Source of the DNA: CAVROP01 sp050012175
Lineage (GTDB): Bacteria > Acidobacteriota > Terriglobia > UBA7540
DNA: 64,000 nucleotides
Reading direction: 5' to 3'
Assembly: GCA_050012175.1 (NCBI GenBank)
Contig: JBEKHR010000007.1
Coordinates: forward strand, 1-64,000
Below the pieces are notes generated by a model. It did not search any database and had not been told where the DNA came from. It was given only the letters and a program-made list of their open reading frames with translations. Each line of letters starts with the position of its first letter. The first letter of the stretch is position 1. Position numbers and translations under genes: made by a program. Shown here piece after piece: positions 16,936 through 25,683 of this stretch.

Positions 16936-17161
16936 GTAGGCAGTAAGCAGTGGGCAGTGGGCAGTGGGCAGTAGGCAGTGAACGAAGGAGAAATAGGGAA
17001 ACCTAGGCACGGTCACGTAATAGCCGTTCTTGCGCAACCCCCTCACCCGGTCCGCTCCGGCTGGTAAAAACGCCGGCAGCGGGCCACCCTCTCCCCCAAG
17101 GGAGAGGGAAAAGCAGTAGATTCATTGCCGTCTGCGTTCTGCCTTCTGCTTTCTGCCTTCT
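16936..17161. repeat. spacer with inverted arms of GCAG-type tandem repeats around a palindromic element
   Basis: The left arm (16936-16981) repeats GGCAGTAGGCAGTGG-like heptamers. The right arm (17127-17161) has the opposite orientation (CTGCCTTCTGCTTTCTGCC). Between them, at 17037-17108, lies one copy of the CTCTCCCCC palindromic element. Confidence 0.7.
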
Positions 17162-19817
17162 ACTTTGCCTCTTTCCAGTTTTGGCCTACGCCGATATCTA
17201 CCCGCAAGGGAACCTTAAGCGGATAGGCGCTTTCCATTTCGGCCTCAACCATCTTGCGGGCTTGCTCAAGTTCCGCCTCCGGAGACTCGAACACCAGCTC
17301 GTCATGGACGGTAAGGAGCATCCGCGTCCGCATCTTCTCCCCCTGGAGGCGGGCATGGACTTTGATCATGGCCAGCTTCATCAGGTCTGCGGCGGTCCCC
17401 TGCACCGGCGTGTTCATGGCTTCGCGCTCGGCGCGGTTACGGGAGGGCGCATCCTGGCTATGGATCTCGGGGATTGGACGCAGGCGGCCGAAAAGGGTCC
17501 GTACGCGGCCGGTGGTTCGCGCTTCCTCGACCAGGTGGTCAAGTAACTCCTTCACCTTACTGTAGCGGAGGAAATACGCGTCAATGTATTGCTGCGCCTC
17601 GGTTTTGCTGGTGCCGGTGCGGCCAGCCAAGCCGAAGGAGCTGAGTCCGTAAACCACACCGTAGTTGATGGCCTTCGCCATTCTGCGATGCTCGTGGGTC
17701 TGGAGGGCGGGCGGCACTCCAAAGATTTCCCATGCCGTGCGCGCGTGAATGTCCTCGCCGCGCGTGAAAGCCTCAATTAGCACCGGATCGTCGGCCAGAT
17801 GGGCAAGCACCCGCAGCTCCACTTGCGAATAGTCGGCAGAGATCAAGCGACAGCCGGGGTCAGCAACGAAGGCCGAGCGGATACGCAGCCCGAATTCGTC
17901 CCCGATGGGAATGTTTTGCAGGTTCGGGTTGGACGAGGAAAGGCGTCCGGTGCGCGCCACGGTTTGGTTGAAGGTCGTATGGAGACGGCCCGTTTCAGGG
18001 TTAATGAACTTAGGCAGCGCGTCAAGGTAGGTGGATTTCAGCTTTGTCCGGGTCCGGTAATCCATGATTTTCCGCGGCAATTCGTGCTTCTCAGCAAGAG
18101 ATTCCAGAACCGAGGCTTCGGTCGAATATTGCCCGCTTTTCTTCAGTCTCTTGCCACCCGGCAGCTTCAGCTTTTCAAACAGAATCTCGCCAAGCTGTTT
18201 CGGCGAGTCAATGTCAAATGGCTGGCCAGCGAGGTCGTAGATCTCGAGCGTGAGGTCCGTGAGCTCCTTATCGAATTCGCCCGACATGCGCGCCAGAACC
18301 TTTGCGTCCAGCCGGACACCAAACGCCTCCACGTCCGCCAGCACTCCCGAAAGCGGCAACTCGATCTCCTCGTAGAGTCGTTTCAATTCCTCCCGCGCAA
18401 TCTCGGGCACCAACAGCGCCGCAAGCTGGCGCGTGGCGTCTGCCCATTCTGCAACGGAATTGGAGAGCTTGCGGCCCTGCCGGCGGAGCACTACGTCCTC
18501 GAGCGCCTGGCTCGTGGCCAGCGGGTCAAGCAAGTAGGAGTAAAGCATGGTATCGTCCGTGACACCCGCCGGCTCTACACCACTCTTCCCGAGCAGCAAT
18601 CGGAGGAGCTTCGAGTTGTGAACCGCCTTGGGATGCGATAGAGCAGAGAGAAAGGGCTTCATGGCATCGACAAGGCTGGGCGTCGCGGAAACACTGGCCA
18701 GCCGCCTGCCGTCGGAAAGACCAAGACTTTCAAGCCGGCCTGAGAAACTTTCCTCGCCTTCCACCGCGAGTCCAATCGCCACGGGAGCACGCTCTTCCAG
18801 GCCGCTCAGCCATTGGCTGAGCGATTCCGGCGTCCGCAGTTCCTCAACCTCTGCCGCTGCGTGCACCGGAGTCGGCGCTTCTTCCAAGAACTCACGCAGC
18901 AGTGAAGTGAACCCAAGCTCCTGGCACAACGCCCGCAGTTCGGGAAGGTCGAGCGGGACAAGCTTGAGGTCAGCAGGGCCGACCTCCAATGAAACGTCCC
19001 TGCGGATGGTTGCCAACTCGCGGCTGAGCAATGCTTCATTGCGGAAATCGCGCAGGGCGTCGCGGTAGCTCTGCTTTTCCTCTTGCGCGTAATTCTCCAG
19101 CGCCTTGTCGAGCGTTCCGAATTTCCGGATTAGTTCTGTGGCGCCCTTCGGCCCGATGTAGCTTCGCTTCTTGCCGCCCGGCGTTGAAGGAAGCTCTTGG
19201 CCTGGAAACGGTCGCGCGCCTGGGATGTTGTCGCTGGGATCCCCCGTCAGCGCCAGCCAATCCACCACCTTGGAAGGTTCGACGCCCAAGATTTCCTTAA
19301 CCTTCTCAGGATCGCAAATTGTTTCGCTGTCGTTCGCCCCGCGCGAGGGCTTGAGAACCCTGACGCGATCCTTCACTAGTTGGAAAAGGTCTTCGTCGCC
19401 GGACACGATAAAGACATCCGTCCCTTGAGCCGAGGCGCCCTCCGCCAGCGTCCCCATCACATCGTCGGCTTCGTACCCTTCCTTCTCAACCAACGCAAGC
19501 CCAAGCGCCCGGCAAAACCGGCGCACATAGGGAAGCTGGAGCGCGAGCTCCTCAGGGAAAGCCGGACGGTTTGCCTTGTATTCTTCAAACAGCTTGTCCC
19601 GAAAGGTTGGAGCGGCAAGGTCAAAGGCTACGCCCACGTAATCGGGCCGCTGGTCTTTGAGGATCTTCCGTAGGGTTCGAACGAATATGTAAATCGCCTT
19701 GGTAGGCATGCCGCCGGGCGAGCGGAGCTCCATCTGCATGGGCGCATGGAACGCTCGGAAAACCAGCGACATGGCATCAATCAAAACCAGCTTCTTGCCC
19801 TGCTGGGATTCGGCCAA
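17160..19817 (-). CDS. polA: DNA polymerase I
   Basis: 885 residues in three parts. The 5'-nuclease domain (about 1-300) has VLIDAMSLVFRAFH, GYEADDVMGTLA, SGDEDLFQLV and GDPSDNIPG. The vestigial 3'-5' exonuclease region (about 310-490) shows VAIGLAVEGEES where the catalytic DxE would be, so proofreading is probably absent. The polymerase domain has motif A DYSQVELRVLAH (Asp 662), motif B RRMAKAINYGVVYG (Tyr 719) and motif C VHDELVFE (Asp 839). An extra segment (ARPFPGQELPSTPGGKKRSY) interrupts the helix-hairpin-helix region of the nuclease after SDNIPG. Tyr 719 replaces the Phe found in E. coli and Taq enzymes. Role: Okazaki-fragment maturation and repair. Confidence 0.95.
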   Translation of the reverse strand: MAESQQGKKLVLIDAMSLVFRAFHAPMQMELRSPGGMPTKAIYIFVRTLRKILKDQRPDYVGVAFDLAAPTFRDKLFEEYKANRPAFPEELALQLPYVRRFCRALGLALVEKEGYEADDVMGTLAEGASAQGTDVFIVSGDEDLFQLVKDRVRVLKPSRGANDSETICDPEKVKEILGVEPSKVVDWLALTGDPSDNIPGARPFPGQELPSTPGGKKRSYIGPKGATELIRKFGTLDKALENYAQEEKQSYRDALRDFRNEALLSRELATIRRDVSLEVGPADLKLVPLDLPELRALCQELGFTSLLREFLEEAPTPVHAAAEVEELRTPESLSQWLSGLEERAPVAIGLAVEGEESFSGRLESLGLSDGRRLASVSATPSLVDAMKPFLSALSHPKAVHNSKLLRLLLGKSGVEPAGVTDDTMLYSYLLDPLATSQALEDVVLRRQGRKLSNSVAEWADATRQLAALLVPEIAREELKRLYEEIELPLSGVLADVEAFGVRLDAKVLARMSGEFDKELTDLTLEIYDLAGQPFDIDSPKQLGEILFEKLKLPGGKRLKKSGQYSTEASVLESLAEKHELPRKIMDYRTRTKLKSTYLDALPKFINPETGRLHTTFNQTVARTGRLSSSNPNLQNIPIGDEFGLRIRSAFVADPGCRLISADYSQVELRVLAHLADDPVLIEAFTRGEDIHARTAWEIFGVPPALQTHEHRRMAKAINYGVVYGLSSFGLAGRTGTSKTEAQQYIDAYFLRYSKVKELLDHLVEEARTTGRVRTLFGRLRPIPEIHSQDAPSRNRAEREAMNTPVQGTAADLMKLAMIKVHARLQGEKMRTRMLLTVHDELVFESPEAELEQARKMVEAEMESAYPLKVPLRVDIGVGQNWKEAK

Positions 19818-20247
19818 GTTTTTCCTCCTGGGTTAGACGTAGTTGACCATTTTAACCTATCCTCGGAAACCTGAGGGGCATCCTCCGAATGAGCGATTGA
19901 TTCATTGAGTCATTGAATCATTGAGAAGCAGTTGCGAGAGGAGCAGGCGCAACGGACCATCACAACACATGCATGCTACAAGCTTCATGTTACCTGTCAG
20001 CGATTTCTCTTGAAGCCCCGACTTGCCCTCGACGTCTCGGCCGTCTTCCGACAGGCCAGGACGGCGCCACAAAGCCGTAACTGGTTCGCGGAAGGCACAT
20101 AAACGTAACGATGTGTTGCAAAATTGACACGCCTGAAGTTTGAAAGCGGCGAACTCACACGTTTTAACGTGTTGATAATAAAAGGCGTACATCAAAAGCG
20201 TGCAATTGGCTAAGCAAGTGCTAGTGAAAGTCCTCCTGGGGGAAAAC
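19818..20247. promoter_or_regulatory. divergent polA-lpxC intergenic region
   Basis: Holds ATTGATTCATTGAGTCATTG tandem repeats at 19897-19925, a consensus-like TTGACA at 20124-20129 without a convincing -10, and a palindrome ACACGTT-TT-AACGTGT at 20157-20172. The palindrome lies 75 bases before lpxC and is a candidate operator. No gene was seen. Confidence 0.45.
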
Positions 20248-21189
20248 TTGACCAACCAACACACTCTTGCAGCGCCTGCCTCTGTCTCCGGGATCGGACT
20301 CCACACGGGCGTCAAGGTCAACTTGCGTCTTTGCCCCGCCCCTGCCAACACGGGCATCGTGTTCCGGCGCACCGATCTCGAAGGATTCACAATTGAGGCC
20401 CAGTCCCGGAATGTGGCCAGGGTGAGCTACGCCACTAGCTTGATGAAGAAAGGCGTATTGATCTCCACCACTGAACATCTTCTCTCAGCCCTTGCGGGAC
20501 GGGACGTGGATAACGCCCTGGTGGAGATTGACAACCTGGAGCTGCCCATACTGGACGGCAGCGCGCGGCCCTTCGTTGAACTTATCACGAAAGCCGGGAT
20601 TCGCCGCCAGCGGGCGAGGAGAAGCTTTATCAGAGTCCTGAAACCCGTGGAAGTGGTTGATGGAATGAGGCGCATCGCCGTCTACCCGGCGGAGGTTTTC
20701 CGCGTCACCTATCGCATAGCTTTCCCTCACCCCTTGATCGGGGTACAATCCATCGAGTTCGCGTCAGGCTCGTCCAACTACGCCACTGAAATCGCCCCCG
20801 CTCGGACCTTCGGCTTCTTGGAAGAACTCGAGATGCTTCGCAAGAACAGTCTGATCCGTGGCGGCTCCCTGGAGAATGCCGTGGTGCTCGACCGCAAAGG
20901 CGTGATCAATCCTGAGGGGTTACGCTTCCCTGACGAGTTTTGCCGGCACAAACTTCTGGACCTGATTGGGGACTTTTCCCTGCTCGGCCACCCTCTGATC
21001 GGCCACGTGGTTGCGGAACGTGCCGGTCACGCCATGCACGCCCAACTAGTGTCCCGCCTGTTGCGCGAGAAGAACTCCTGGAAGCTTGTGACGAGCCCTG
21101 AAGTAGCTGCGAAAGCCATCCCCCAGCCTGCCCCGGTGTTGGCCACAAGTGGGTCTCGTGAATTAATGACAATGGTAAATAGTGAATAG
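20248..21189 (+). CDS. lpxC: UDP-3-O-acyl-N-acetylglucosamine deacetylase
   Basis: Zinc amidase of the committed step of lipid A synthesis, about 313 residues. Zinc ligands His 77 (TTEHLLSALAG), His 234 and Asp 238 (FCRHKLLDLIGD) and catalytic His 261 (GHAMHAQL) are all present, with almost the same numbering as E. coli. The TTG at 20248 was chosen because the start then aligns with E. coli LpxC residue by residue (NQHTL opposite KQRTL), and GGGGGAA lies upstream. GTG codons at 20200, 20218 and 20224 are alternatives. The gene implies an outer membrane with lipid A. The last 25 residues are an extra tail. Confidence 0.93.
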   Translation: MTNQHTLAAPASVSGIGLHTGVKVNLRLCPAPANTGIVFRRTDLEGFTIEAQSRNVARVSYATSLMKKGVLISTTEHLLSALAGRDVDNALVEIDNLELPILDGSARPFVELITKAGIRRQRARRSFIRVLKPVEVVDGMRRIAVYPAEVFRVTYRIAFPHPLIGVQSIEFASGSSNYATEIAPARTFGFLEELEMLRKNSLIRGGSLENAVVLDRKGVINPEGLRFPDEFCRHKLLDLIGDFSLLGHPLIGHVVAERAGHAMHAQLVSRLLREKNSWKLVTSPEVAAKAIPQPAPVLATSGSRELMTMVNSE

Positions 21190-21386
21190 TAAATAGTAAA
21201 TTGTAGGTCCAAAAAGGGACTTGCATCCCCTGCTTTATAATTCACCATTTACAATTCAGAATTCATTCATACCGCAGCGCCACCGAGGCATCAACCTTTG
21301 TCACCCGCCGGGCTGGGATGTACCCGGCGAGAAGGGCGAAAGGTCGAAGCGTTGACATCCCGATGCTCCCGATATAGCATCAAGAT

Positions 21387-21632
21387 GTGAGAACAACCTT
21401 GACTCTCGATGACGATGTGGCCGCAAAGCTCCGAGCGGAAGCCGGGCGCTCGGGCCAACCGTTCAAGCAAGTGGTGAACCATCTTCTGCGCCTGGGCCTG
21501 ACTTCTCGATCGCAATTGAGGCCCGGCCGGCCGTTCGTAGTCAGGGTGCGAGCCCTGGGCCTGCGCCCGGGCCTGAACTATGACAACACGGGGGAGCTGC
21601 TTGAGCAGATCGAAGGGAGTTCCCATCGGTGA
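21387..21632 (+). CDS. VapB-like ribbon-helix-helix antitoxin
   Basis: An 81-residue protein starting with GTG. The N-terminus RTTLTLDDDVAAKLRAEAGR followed by SGQPFKQVVNHLLRLGL is the ribbon-helix-helix pattern of VapB antitoxins. The C-terminal half (RPFVVRVRALGLRPGLNYDN, TGELLEQIEG) is the toxin-binding tail typical of this subgroup. The stop overlaps the start of a PIN toxin that is broken (next entry), so this antitoxin is probably an orphan. Confidence 0.75.
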   Translation: MRTTLTLDDDVAAKLRAEAGRSGQPFKQVVNHLLRLGLTSRSQLRPGRPFVVRVRALGLRPGLNYDNTGELLEQIEGSSHR

Positions 21633-21820
21633 TCGTTATCGATGCCAACATTTTGCTCTACGCCTAAGACTCTTCCTCCGCCCATCATGAAGTCGCCCGC
21701 GGCTGGCTCGAAACCATCCTATCGCGGCCGGAACCGGCTGGCCTCGCGTGGATGACGGTTCTTGCTTTCCTGTGGTTCGGTACGGTTACCTGCCAGAATT
21801 CAGAGAGAGTGCAGATCTAA
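21629..21820 (+). pseudogene. VapC PIN-domain toxin remnant
   Basis: The frame starts with GTG overlapping the antitoxin stop and reads VIVIDANILLYA, the usual start of a PIN toxin, then meets TAA at 21665, where a Tyr codon would be expected. Beyond it the same frame continues as DSSSAHHEVARGWLETILSR and EPAGLAWMTVLAFLW, still recognisable, then loses similarity; the C-terminal half with the last acidic residues is gone. A premature stop plus truncation means a dead toxin. Confidence 0.8.
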
Positions 21821-21952
21821 TCACTGGGATGTCATACTGACACTTTGCCTCTTGCAGGTGGAGAGTGCCGGGAGTATCTTCCATGGTGGGGGGTAAGTGT
21901 TAGACCTTAAGGCAATCAACTCAAATGAAGTGAAGAAGAGGAGGCGTACTAT

Positions 21953-23215
21953 ATGCCAATCACGGCTGTAGTCGAGAAGAACGCATATGACGCAGCGATG
22001 GAGAACTTTGACCTCGCGGCAGATGCGCTGGAACTCGACGATGATGTGCGAAGTATGATCAAGTATCCCGAAAGGGTACTAACCGTCGTCCTGCCCGTAC
22101 GGATGGACAACGGGAAGATTCACTGTTTTGAAGGGTTCCGCGTTCAACACAGCACAGCGCGCGGCCCTGCCAAAGGGGGAATCCGCTATCATCCCAATGT
22201 CACGGTGTATGAAGTGAAGGCCCTCGCAACCTGGATGACGTGGAAGTGCGCCGTGGTAAACATCCCGTTTGGGGGCGGGAAGGGCGGCGTGACTTGTAAT
22301 CCGAAGGAGATGTCGCAACTTGAGATCGAGCGACTCACTCGCCGATACACCAGTGCGATTCTTCCCCTTATCGGGCCAGCCCAGGACATTCCCGCGCCGG
22401 ACGTCTATACCAACTCTCAGGTCATGGCCTGGATCATGGATACCTACAGCATGACCAAGGGTTACCCCATCCCAGGTGTAGTCACGGGCAAACCGATCGC
22501 CCTGGGAGGCTCGCTGGGCCGCAACGAGGCCACGGGGCGCGGCGTGTTCAACACCATCGAGTTGGCGTGCGAACACCTGCGAATTCCGATTAAAGGGGCA
22601 AAGGTTGTTGTCCAAGGGTTCGGCAACGCAGGATCGGTGGCGGCCCACTTATTAGACAGCAATCAGGCGTACGTGGTCGCGGTCAGCGATTCGAGGGGTT
22701 GTGTCTACAACAGGGACGGGTTGGACATCCCGAAATTGATGTTGCACAAGGAGAGGACCGGCTCAGTTATCGGGTTCCCAGCTTCTGAGTCCATAACTCC
22801 AGAGCAATTGCTGTCCTCGGAGTGCGACATCTTGGTTCCGGCCGCGCTGGAAAACGTCGTGCACGGCGAGAACGCCCCAAGCATCCATGCAAAGATTATC
22901 GCGGAGGCGGCCAACGGCCCGTTGACCCCCGAGGCGGACAGAATCTTGGAGGCCAAGGGCGTCTTCATCATTCCCGACATTCTCTGCAACGCCGGCGGCG
23001 TAACCGTCTCCTACTTCGAATGGGTCCAGGACGAACAGCACTTGTTTTGGGAAGCCCAGGATGTTTACAACCGCCTGGAGCGCGTCATGAGGACGAGCTT
23101 CAACGACGTTCTGAAGATTCACTTGGTTCGCAAGGTGGGAATGCGCACTGCCGCCAATATGCTGGGCATCAGCCGCGTTGCCGAGGCCACCAAGCTGCGT
23201 GGCCTGTATCCGTAA
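21953..23215 (+). CDS. gdhA: glutamate dehydrogenase (first tandem copy)
   Basis: 420 residues, Glu/Leu/Phe/Val dehydrogenase family; interconverts glutamate and 2-oxoglutarate plus ammonia. The substrate-site segments are intact: GPAKGGIRYHPNV, MTWKCAVVNIPFGGGKGGV (catalytic Lys) and DIPAPDVYTN (Asp). The Rossmann domain begins at VVVQGFGNAGSVAAHLL, followed by NAGGVTVSYFEWVQ. The GAGGAGG ribosome-binding site is strong. A second copy of similar length lies 134 bases downstream, behind a terminator. Copies differ clearly (for example GFRVQHSTARGPAKGG against GYRVQHSIARGPCKGG), so the duplication is not recent. Coenzyme preference cannot be read safely. Confidence 0.93.
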   Translation: MPITAVVEKNAYDAAMENFDLAADALELDDDVRSMIKYPERVLTVVLPVRMDNGKIHCFEGFRVQHSTARGPAKGGIRYHPNVTVYEVKALATWMTWKCAVVNIPFGGGKGGVTCNPKEMSQLEIERLTRRYTSAILPLIGPAQDIPAPDVYTNSQVMAWIMDTYSMTKGYPIPGVVTGKPIALGGSLGRNEATGRGVFNTIELACEHLRIPIKGAKVVVQGFGNAGSVAAHLLDSNQAYVVAVSDSRGCVYNRDGLDIPKLMLHKERTGSVIGFPASESITPEQLLSSECDILVPAALENVVHGENAPSIHAKIIAEAANGPLTPEADRILEAKGVFIIPDILCNAGGVTVSYFEWVQDEQHLFWEAQDVYNRLERVMRTSFNDVLKIHLVRKVGMRTAANMLGISRVAEATKLRGLYP

Positions 23216-23237
23216 GGCATGAGTCCTTTTATCTGGA

Positions 23238-23271
23238 GCCGGGAGCTGGATGGCAGCTCCCGGCTTTTCTT
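23238..23271 (+). terminator. rho-independent terminator between the two gdh genes
   Basis: A perfect 11-bp stem GCCGGGAGCTG / CAGCTCCCGGC with loop GATGG, followed by TTTTCTT. It starts 22 bases after the first gdh stop, so the second gdh copy should have its own promoter; TATACT at 23308-23313 is a candidate -10. Confidence 0.9.
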
Positions 23272-23349
23272 GTCGGGGCCGACGTGCAGCCGGCGATGAC
23301 CTTTTGCTATACTGCCGCGCGAGAATAGGATGAAGTTTCTGGGGGCGAT

Positions 23350-24615
23350 ATGAAGATTAGTGAAACAGAAAAGGAACTTAGCGTTTATGAATCCATGGCG
23401 GCGCGATTCGACGTGGCCGCCGGCAAGCTACAGTTGGACGAGGGTCTGAAGAAGTACCTGCGTAGCCCAAATCGGGAAATCATCGTGCACATTCCTGTGG
23501 CGATGGACAATGGACAGCTCAAGGTTTTTGACGGCTACCGCGTGCAACACAGCATTGCTCGCGGCCCTTGCAAAGGCGGCCTTCGCTACTCGCCGGATGT
23601 GACGCTGGACGAAATTCGCGGCTTGGCCGCCGAAATGACCTGGAAGTGCGCGGTCGTCAACATTCCCTTTGGAGGAGCCAAGGGCGGTGTTGTCTGTGAT
23701 CCCTCCCAGCTCTCGATGGGGGAACTGGAGCGCATTACACGGCGCTACACGGCGGAAATCCTGGATTACATCGGCCCGGAGCGCGACGTGCCCGCGCCGG
23801 ACATGAACACCAATGAGCAAACGATGGCCTGGATCATGGACACCTACTCGATGCACGTCCGCCATACGGTGACGGCGAGCGTCACGGGCAAGCCGCTCGA
23901 TTTGGGCGGCTCGCAGGGGCGGCGCGAAGCCACGGGCCGTGGCTGCATGATCGTTGCGGACGAGGCTCTAAAGCATTTTGGGCGGAAACGGGAATCCACT
24001 CGGGTGATCGTCCAGGGATTCGGAAACGTCGGCTCGCAGGCTGCCCGCTTGATGCACGAGGAGGGTTACAAGATCATCGGCGTGGCCGACATTGCGGGCG
24101 GAGTTTTCAATGCCCACGGGCTGGATATCCCTGCCTTGGTCGAGTACGTCAGCGAGAACGCAACCGTGAAAGGCTTCCCTGGGAGCGAAAACATTGGGGC
24201 GCAGGAAATCCTGGAACAGGATTGCGAAATGCTGCTGCCCGCCGCGACAGAGAGCGTCATTAGCAGCAAGAACGCTCATAAGATCAAGGCGCGCATCTTG
24301 GTGGAAGGCGCTAACAGTCCGACTACCCCACCTGCGGACGATATTCTGTTTGACTGCGGCGTCTTCGTTATCCCCGATATTTTGGCGAACGCCGGTGGCG
24401 TGACGGTCTCCTATTTCGAGTGGGTGCAGGACCGGCAGGGATACTTTTGGCAAGAAACCGTGGTGAATGAACGCCTGAAATCCATCATGGTTGCAGCATT
24501 CAACGATGTGGTGCATTACGGAAAAAAGCACCACGTCAACAACCGCATCGCCGCTTACATGTTGGCCATCGACCGCGTCGCCTTCAGCCTCAAACTGCGC
24601 GGAATTTATGCGTGA
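23350..24615 (+). CDS. glutamate dehydrogenase (second tandem copy)
   Basis: 421 residues, same family as the preceding gene, with GPCKGGLRYSPDV, MTWKCAVVNIPFGGAKGGVV, DVPAPDMNTN, the Rossmann motif VIVQGFGNVGSQAARLM and NAGGVTVSYFEWVQD. Both copies keep the catalytic Lys and Asp, so neither looks like an inactive regulatory subunit by these residues. In Thermus a tandem pair forms a heteromeric, leucine-regulated enzyme, which is one possible parallel. The terminator upstream suggests separate control of the two copies. TCTGGGGGCGAT before the ATG is a moderate ribosome-binding site. Confidence 0.93.
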   Translation: MKISETEKELSVYESMAARFDVAAGKLQLDEGLKKYLRSPNREIIVHIPVAMDNGQLKVFDGYRVQHSIARGPCKGGLRYSPDVTLDEIRGLAAEMTWKCAVVNIPFGGAKGGVVCDPSQLSMGELERITRRYTAEILDYIGPERDVPAPDMNTNEQTMAWIMDTYSMHVRHTVTASVTGKPLDLGGSQGRREATGRGCMIVADEALKHFGRKRESTRVIVQGFGNVGSQAARLMHEEGYKIIGVADIAGGVFNAHGLDIPALVEYVSENATVKGFPGSENIGAQEILEQDCEMLLPAATESVISSKNAHKIKARILVEGANSPTTPPADDILFDCGVFVIPDILANAGGVTVSYFEWVQDRQGYFWQETVVNERLKSIMVAAFNDVVHYGKKHHVNNRIAAYMLAIDRVAFSLKLRGIYA

Positions 24616-24919
24616 AGCGGATCCGATTTGGACGGGATTTCCATCTTTCCCACCCGTCTCTCTTTTTTGAGGTGTTCTGCGCGAGCGACATCGCGTTCTC
24701 ATGTGTTTTCAAGGGGTTATAAGAGCACTGAGGGGGATGCCGGCGGGCGTTGAGTGTGGCATTTTGACACACCTGGCGGTTGCCCTGCTCAATAGTACGC
24801 TACAGTAGTAGCCTAGAATCGCCAAGCGCCAAAAACAACTGCGGAGATTCTTCGCCCCGACAAGTCGGGGGTCAGAATGACACGCGTTCGCGGCTCCGCC
24901 GCCGGCGACCTGGGTTTCT
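24616..24919. other. intergenic region after gdh with dispersed-repeat sequence
   Basis: A weak hairpin (GACGGG / CCCGTC, 16-base loop) followed by TCTCTTTTTT at about 24629-24668 may end gdh transcription. At 24840-24890 lies CTGCGGAGATTCTTCGC...GGTCAGAATGACAC, a relative of the repeats at 52093 and 54790. No gene was seen. Confidence 0.45.
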
Positions 24920-25060
24920 CTATGTCACAGCGCCAACGAATTCCCGGACATCAACCTGAACGCCCGAGCGGGCGGCGTGCTCGGCGGCGGCGAGGATTTG
25001 GCGGCTGACTTCTTCCGCGACGTAGGCTTCGCCGCAATTGGCGCACACTTCTGCTGGGAC
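24920..25060 (-). pseudogene. YgiT-type zinc-finger protein remnant
   Basis: The minus strand reads VPAEVCANCGEAYVAEEVSR then QILAAAEHAARSGVQVDVRE and FVGA, the C-terminal part of YgiT/MqsA-like zinc-finger proteins (second CxxC only). The N-terminal part with the first CxxC is missing. At the break the sequence turns into a repeat containing GGCTGGCGCAGACG and, further on, the palindrome CGCAGACCCC / GGGGTCTGCG (25166-25192), also found at 62312. The gene was probably truncated when this repeat arrived. Confidence 0.6.
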
Positions 25061-25209
25061 GGCTGGCGCAGACGTTTGCCTTTTAACGTCTGCGATCTGC
25101 CGAAGGCACGGTCGGCAAGACTTGTGATGAGATGACCCACAAGGTCCCGGGTCCCTTCGGGATATCGCAGACCCCAAACTGCGGGGTCTGCGCCAGCCCG
25201 CCTCCTTGG

Positions 25210-25683
25210 CTATTTCGCCAATTCGAACTCCTCGATGCAGGGTTGGTCGGGTGCTGAGCGGAACTTCAGACGACCGGAAAGCTGTGGGAAGGCTTTCTTC
25301 AATTCGGCAAGCTCTACCGCCACCGACTGGTTGCATGCAGCCTCGATGGTCTGATCGTCCAACCCTGCGTTTTTGAATCCTTCGTAGAAAGGGCACTGGA
25401 AGGATTTCACTTTTATCGACGTGGGCGTCTCTTCAAGCTCATAAGTAAACCCACATATCTGGGAGAACCCGGACGCGACCGAAGCGAGTGTCTTCATGTC
25501 GAACTCTTTGTCGCCCAACCGTTCCTTTACCGCCCTGGCCATCATGGCGCCGAGGACTTCACCATGCTTGGCGTACAGCGAAAGGGCCTTTTCCAGGCCG
25601 ATTTCATTGGCAACGTCTTTAAAGAATCCACCCAGTAAGGTGGACGTGGCCTTAGCCGCATTGAACGCATCTTCTCTCGCCAT
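25210..25683 (-). CDS. L-2-amino-thiazoline-4-carboxylate hydrolase-like protein (tentative)
   Basis: 157 residues. The start at 25683 is fixed by AGGAGGAGG directly before the ATG (MAREDAFNAAKAT). The N-terminal half is helical (STLLGGFFKDVANEIGLEKA, LSLYAKHGEVLGAMMARAVK). The C-terminal half has strands with cysteines: ICGFTYELEETPTSIKVKSF, QCPFYEGFKNAGL, AACNQSVAVELAELKKAF and APDQPCIEEFELAK. The layout recalls the ATC_hydrolase family, whose members open a thiazoline ring to give a cysteine precursor, but this is a pattern match only. Many family members have other or unknown roles. It stands alone between the gdh genes and the arg operon. Confidence 0.5.
   Translation of the reverse strand: MAREDAFNAAKATSTLLGGFFKDVANEIGLEKALSLYAKHGEVLGAMMARAVKERLGDKEFDMKTLASVASGFSQICGFTYELEETPTSIKVKSFQCPFYEGFKNAGLDDQTIEAACNQSVAVELAELKKAFPQLSGRLKFRSAPDQPCIEEFELAK

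Noticed and set aside
16936..16981. Possible CRISPR array
   Set aside because: The GGCAGTAGGCAGTGG units are 7-base tandem repeats without spacers of constant length, and no cas gene is present.
17799..18641. 280-residue ORF on the plus strand
   Set aside because: Antisense to the polymerase domain of polA.
21665..21667. In-frame stop in vapC as a recoding site
   Set aside because: The codon is TAA, which is not recoded as selenocysteine or pyrrolysine, and the rest of the toxin is missing.
23300..23349. Full promoter for the second gdh
   Set aside because: TATACT at 23308 is a fair -10 but no matching -35 was found at 16-18 bases, so only the -10 is mentioned.
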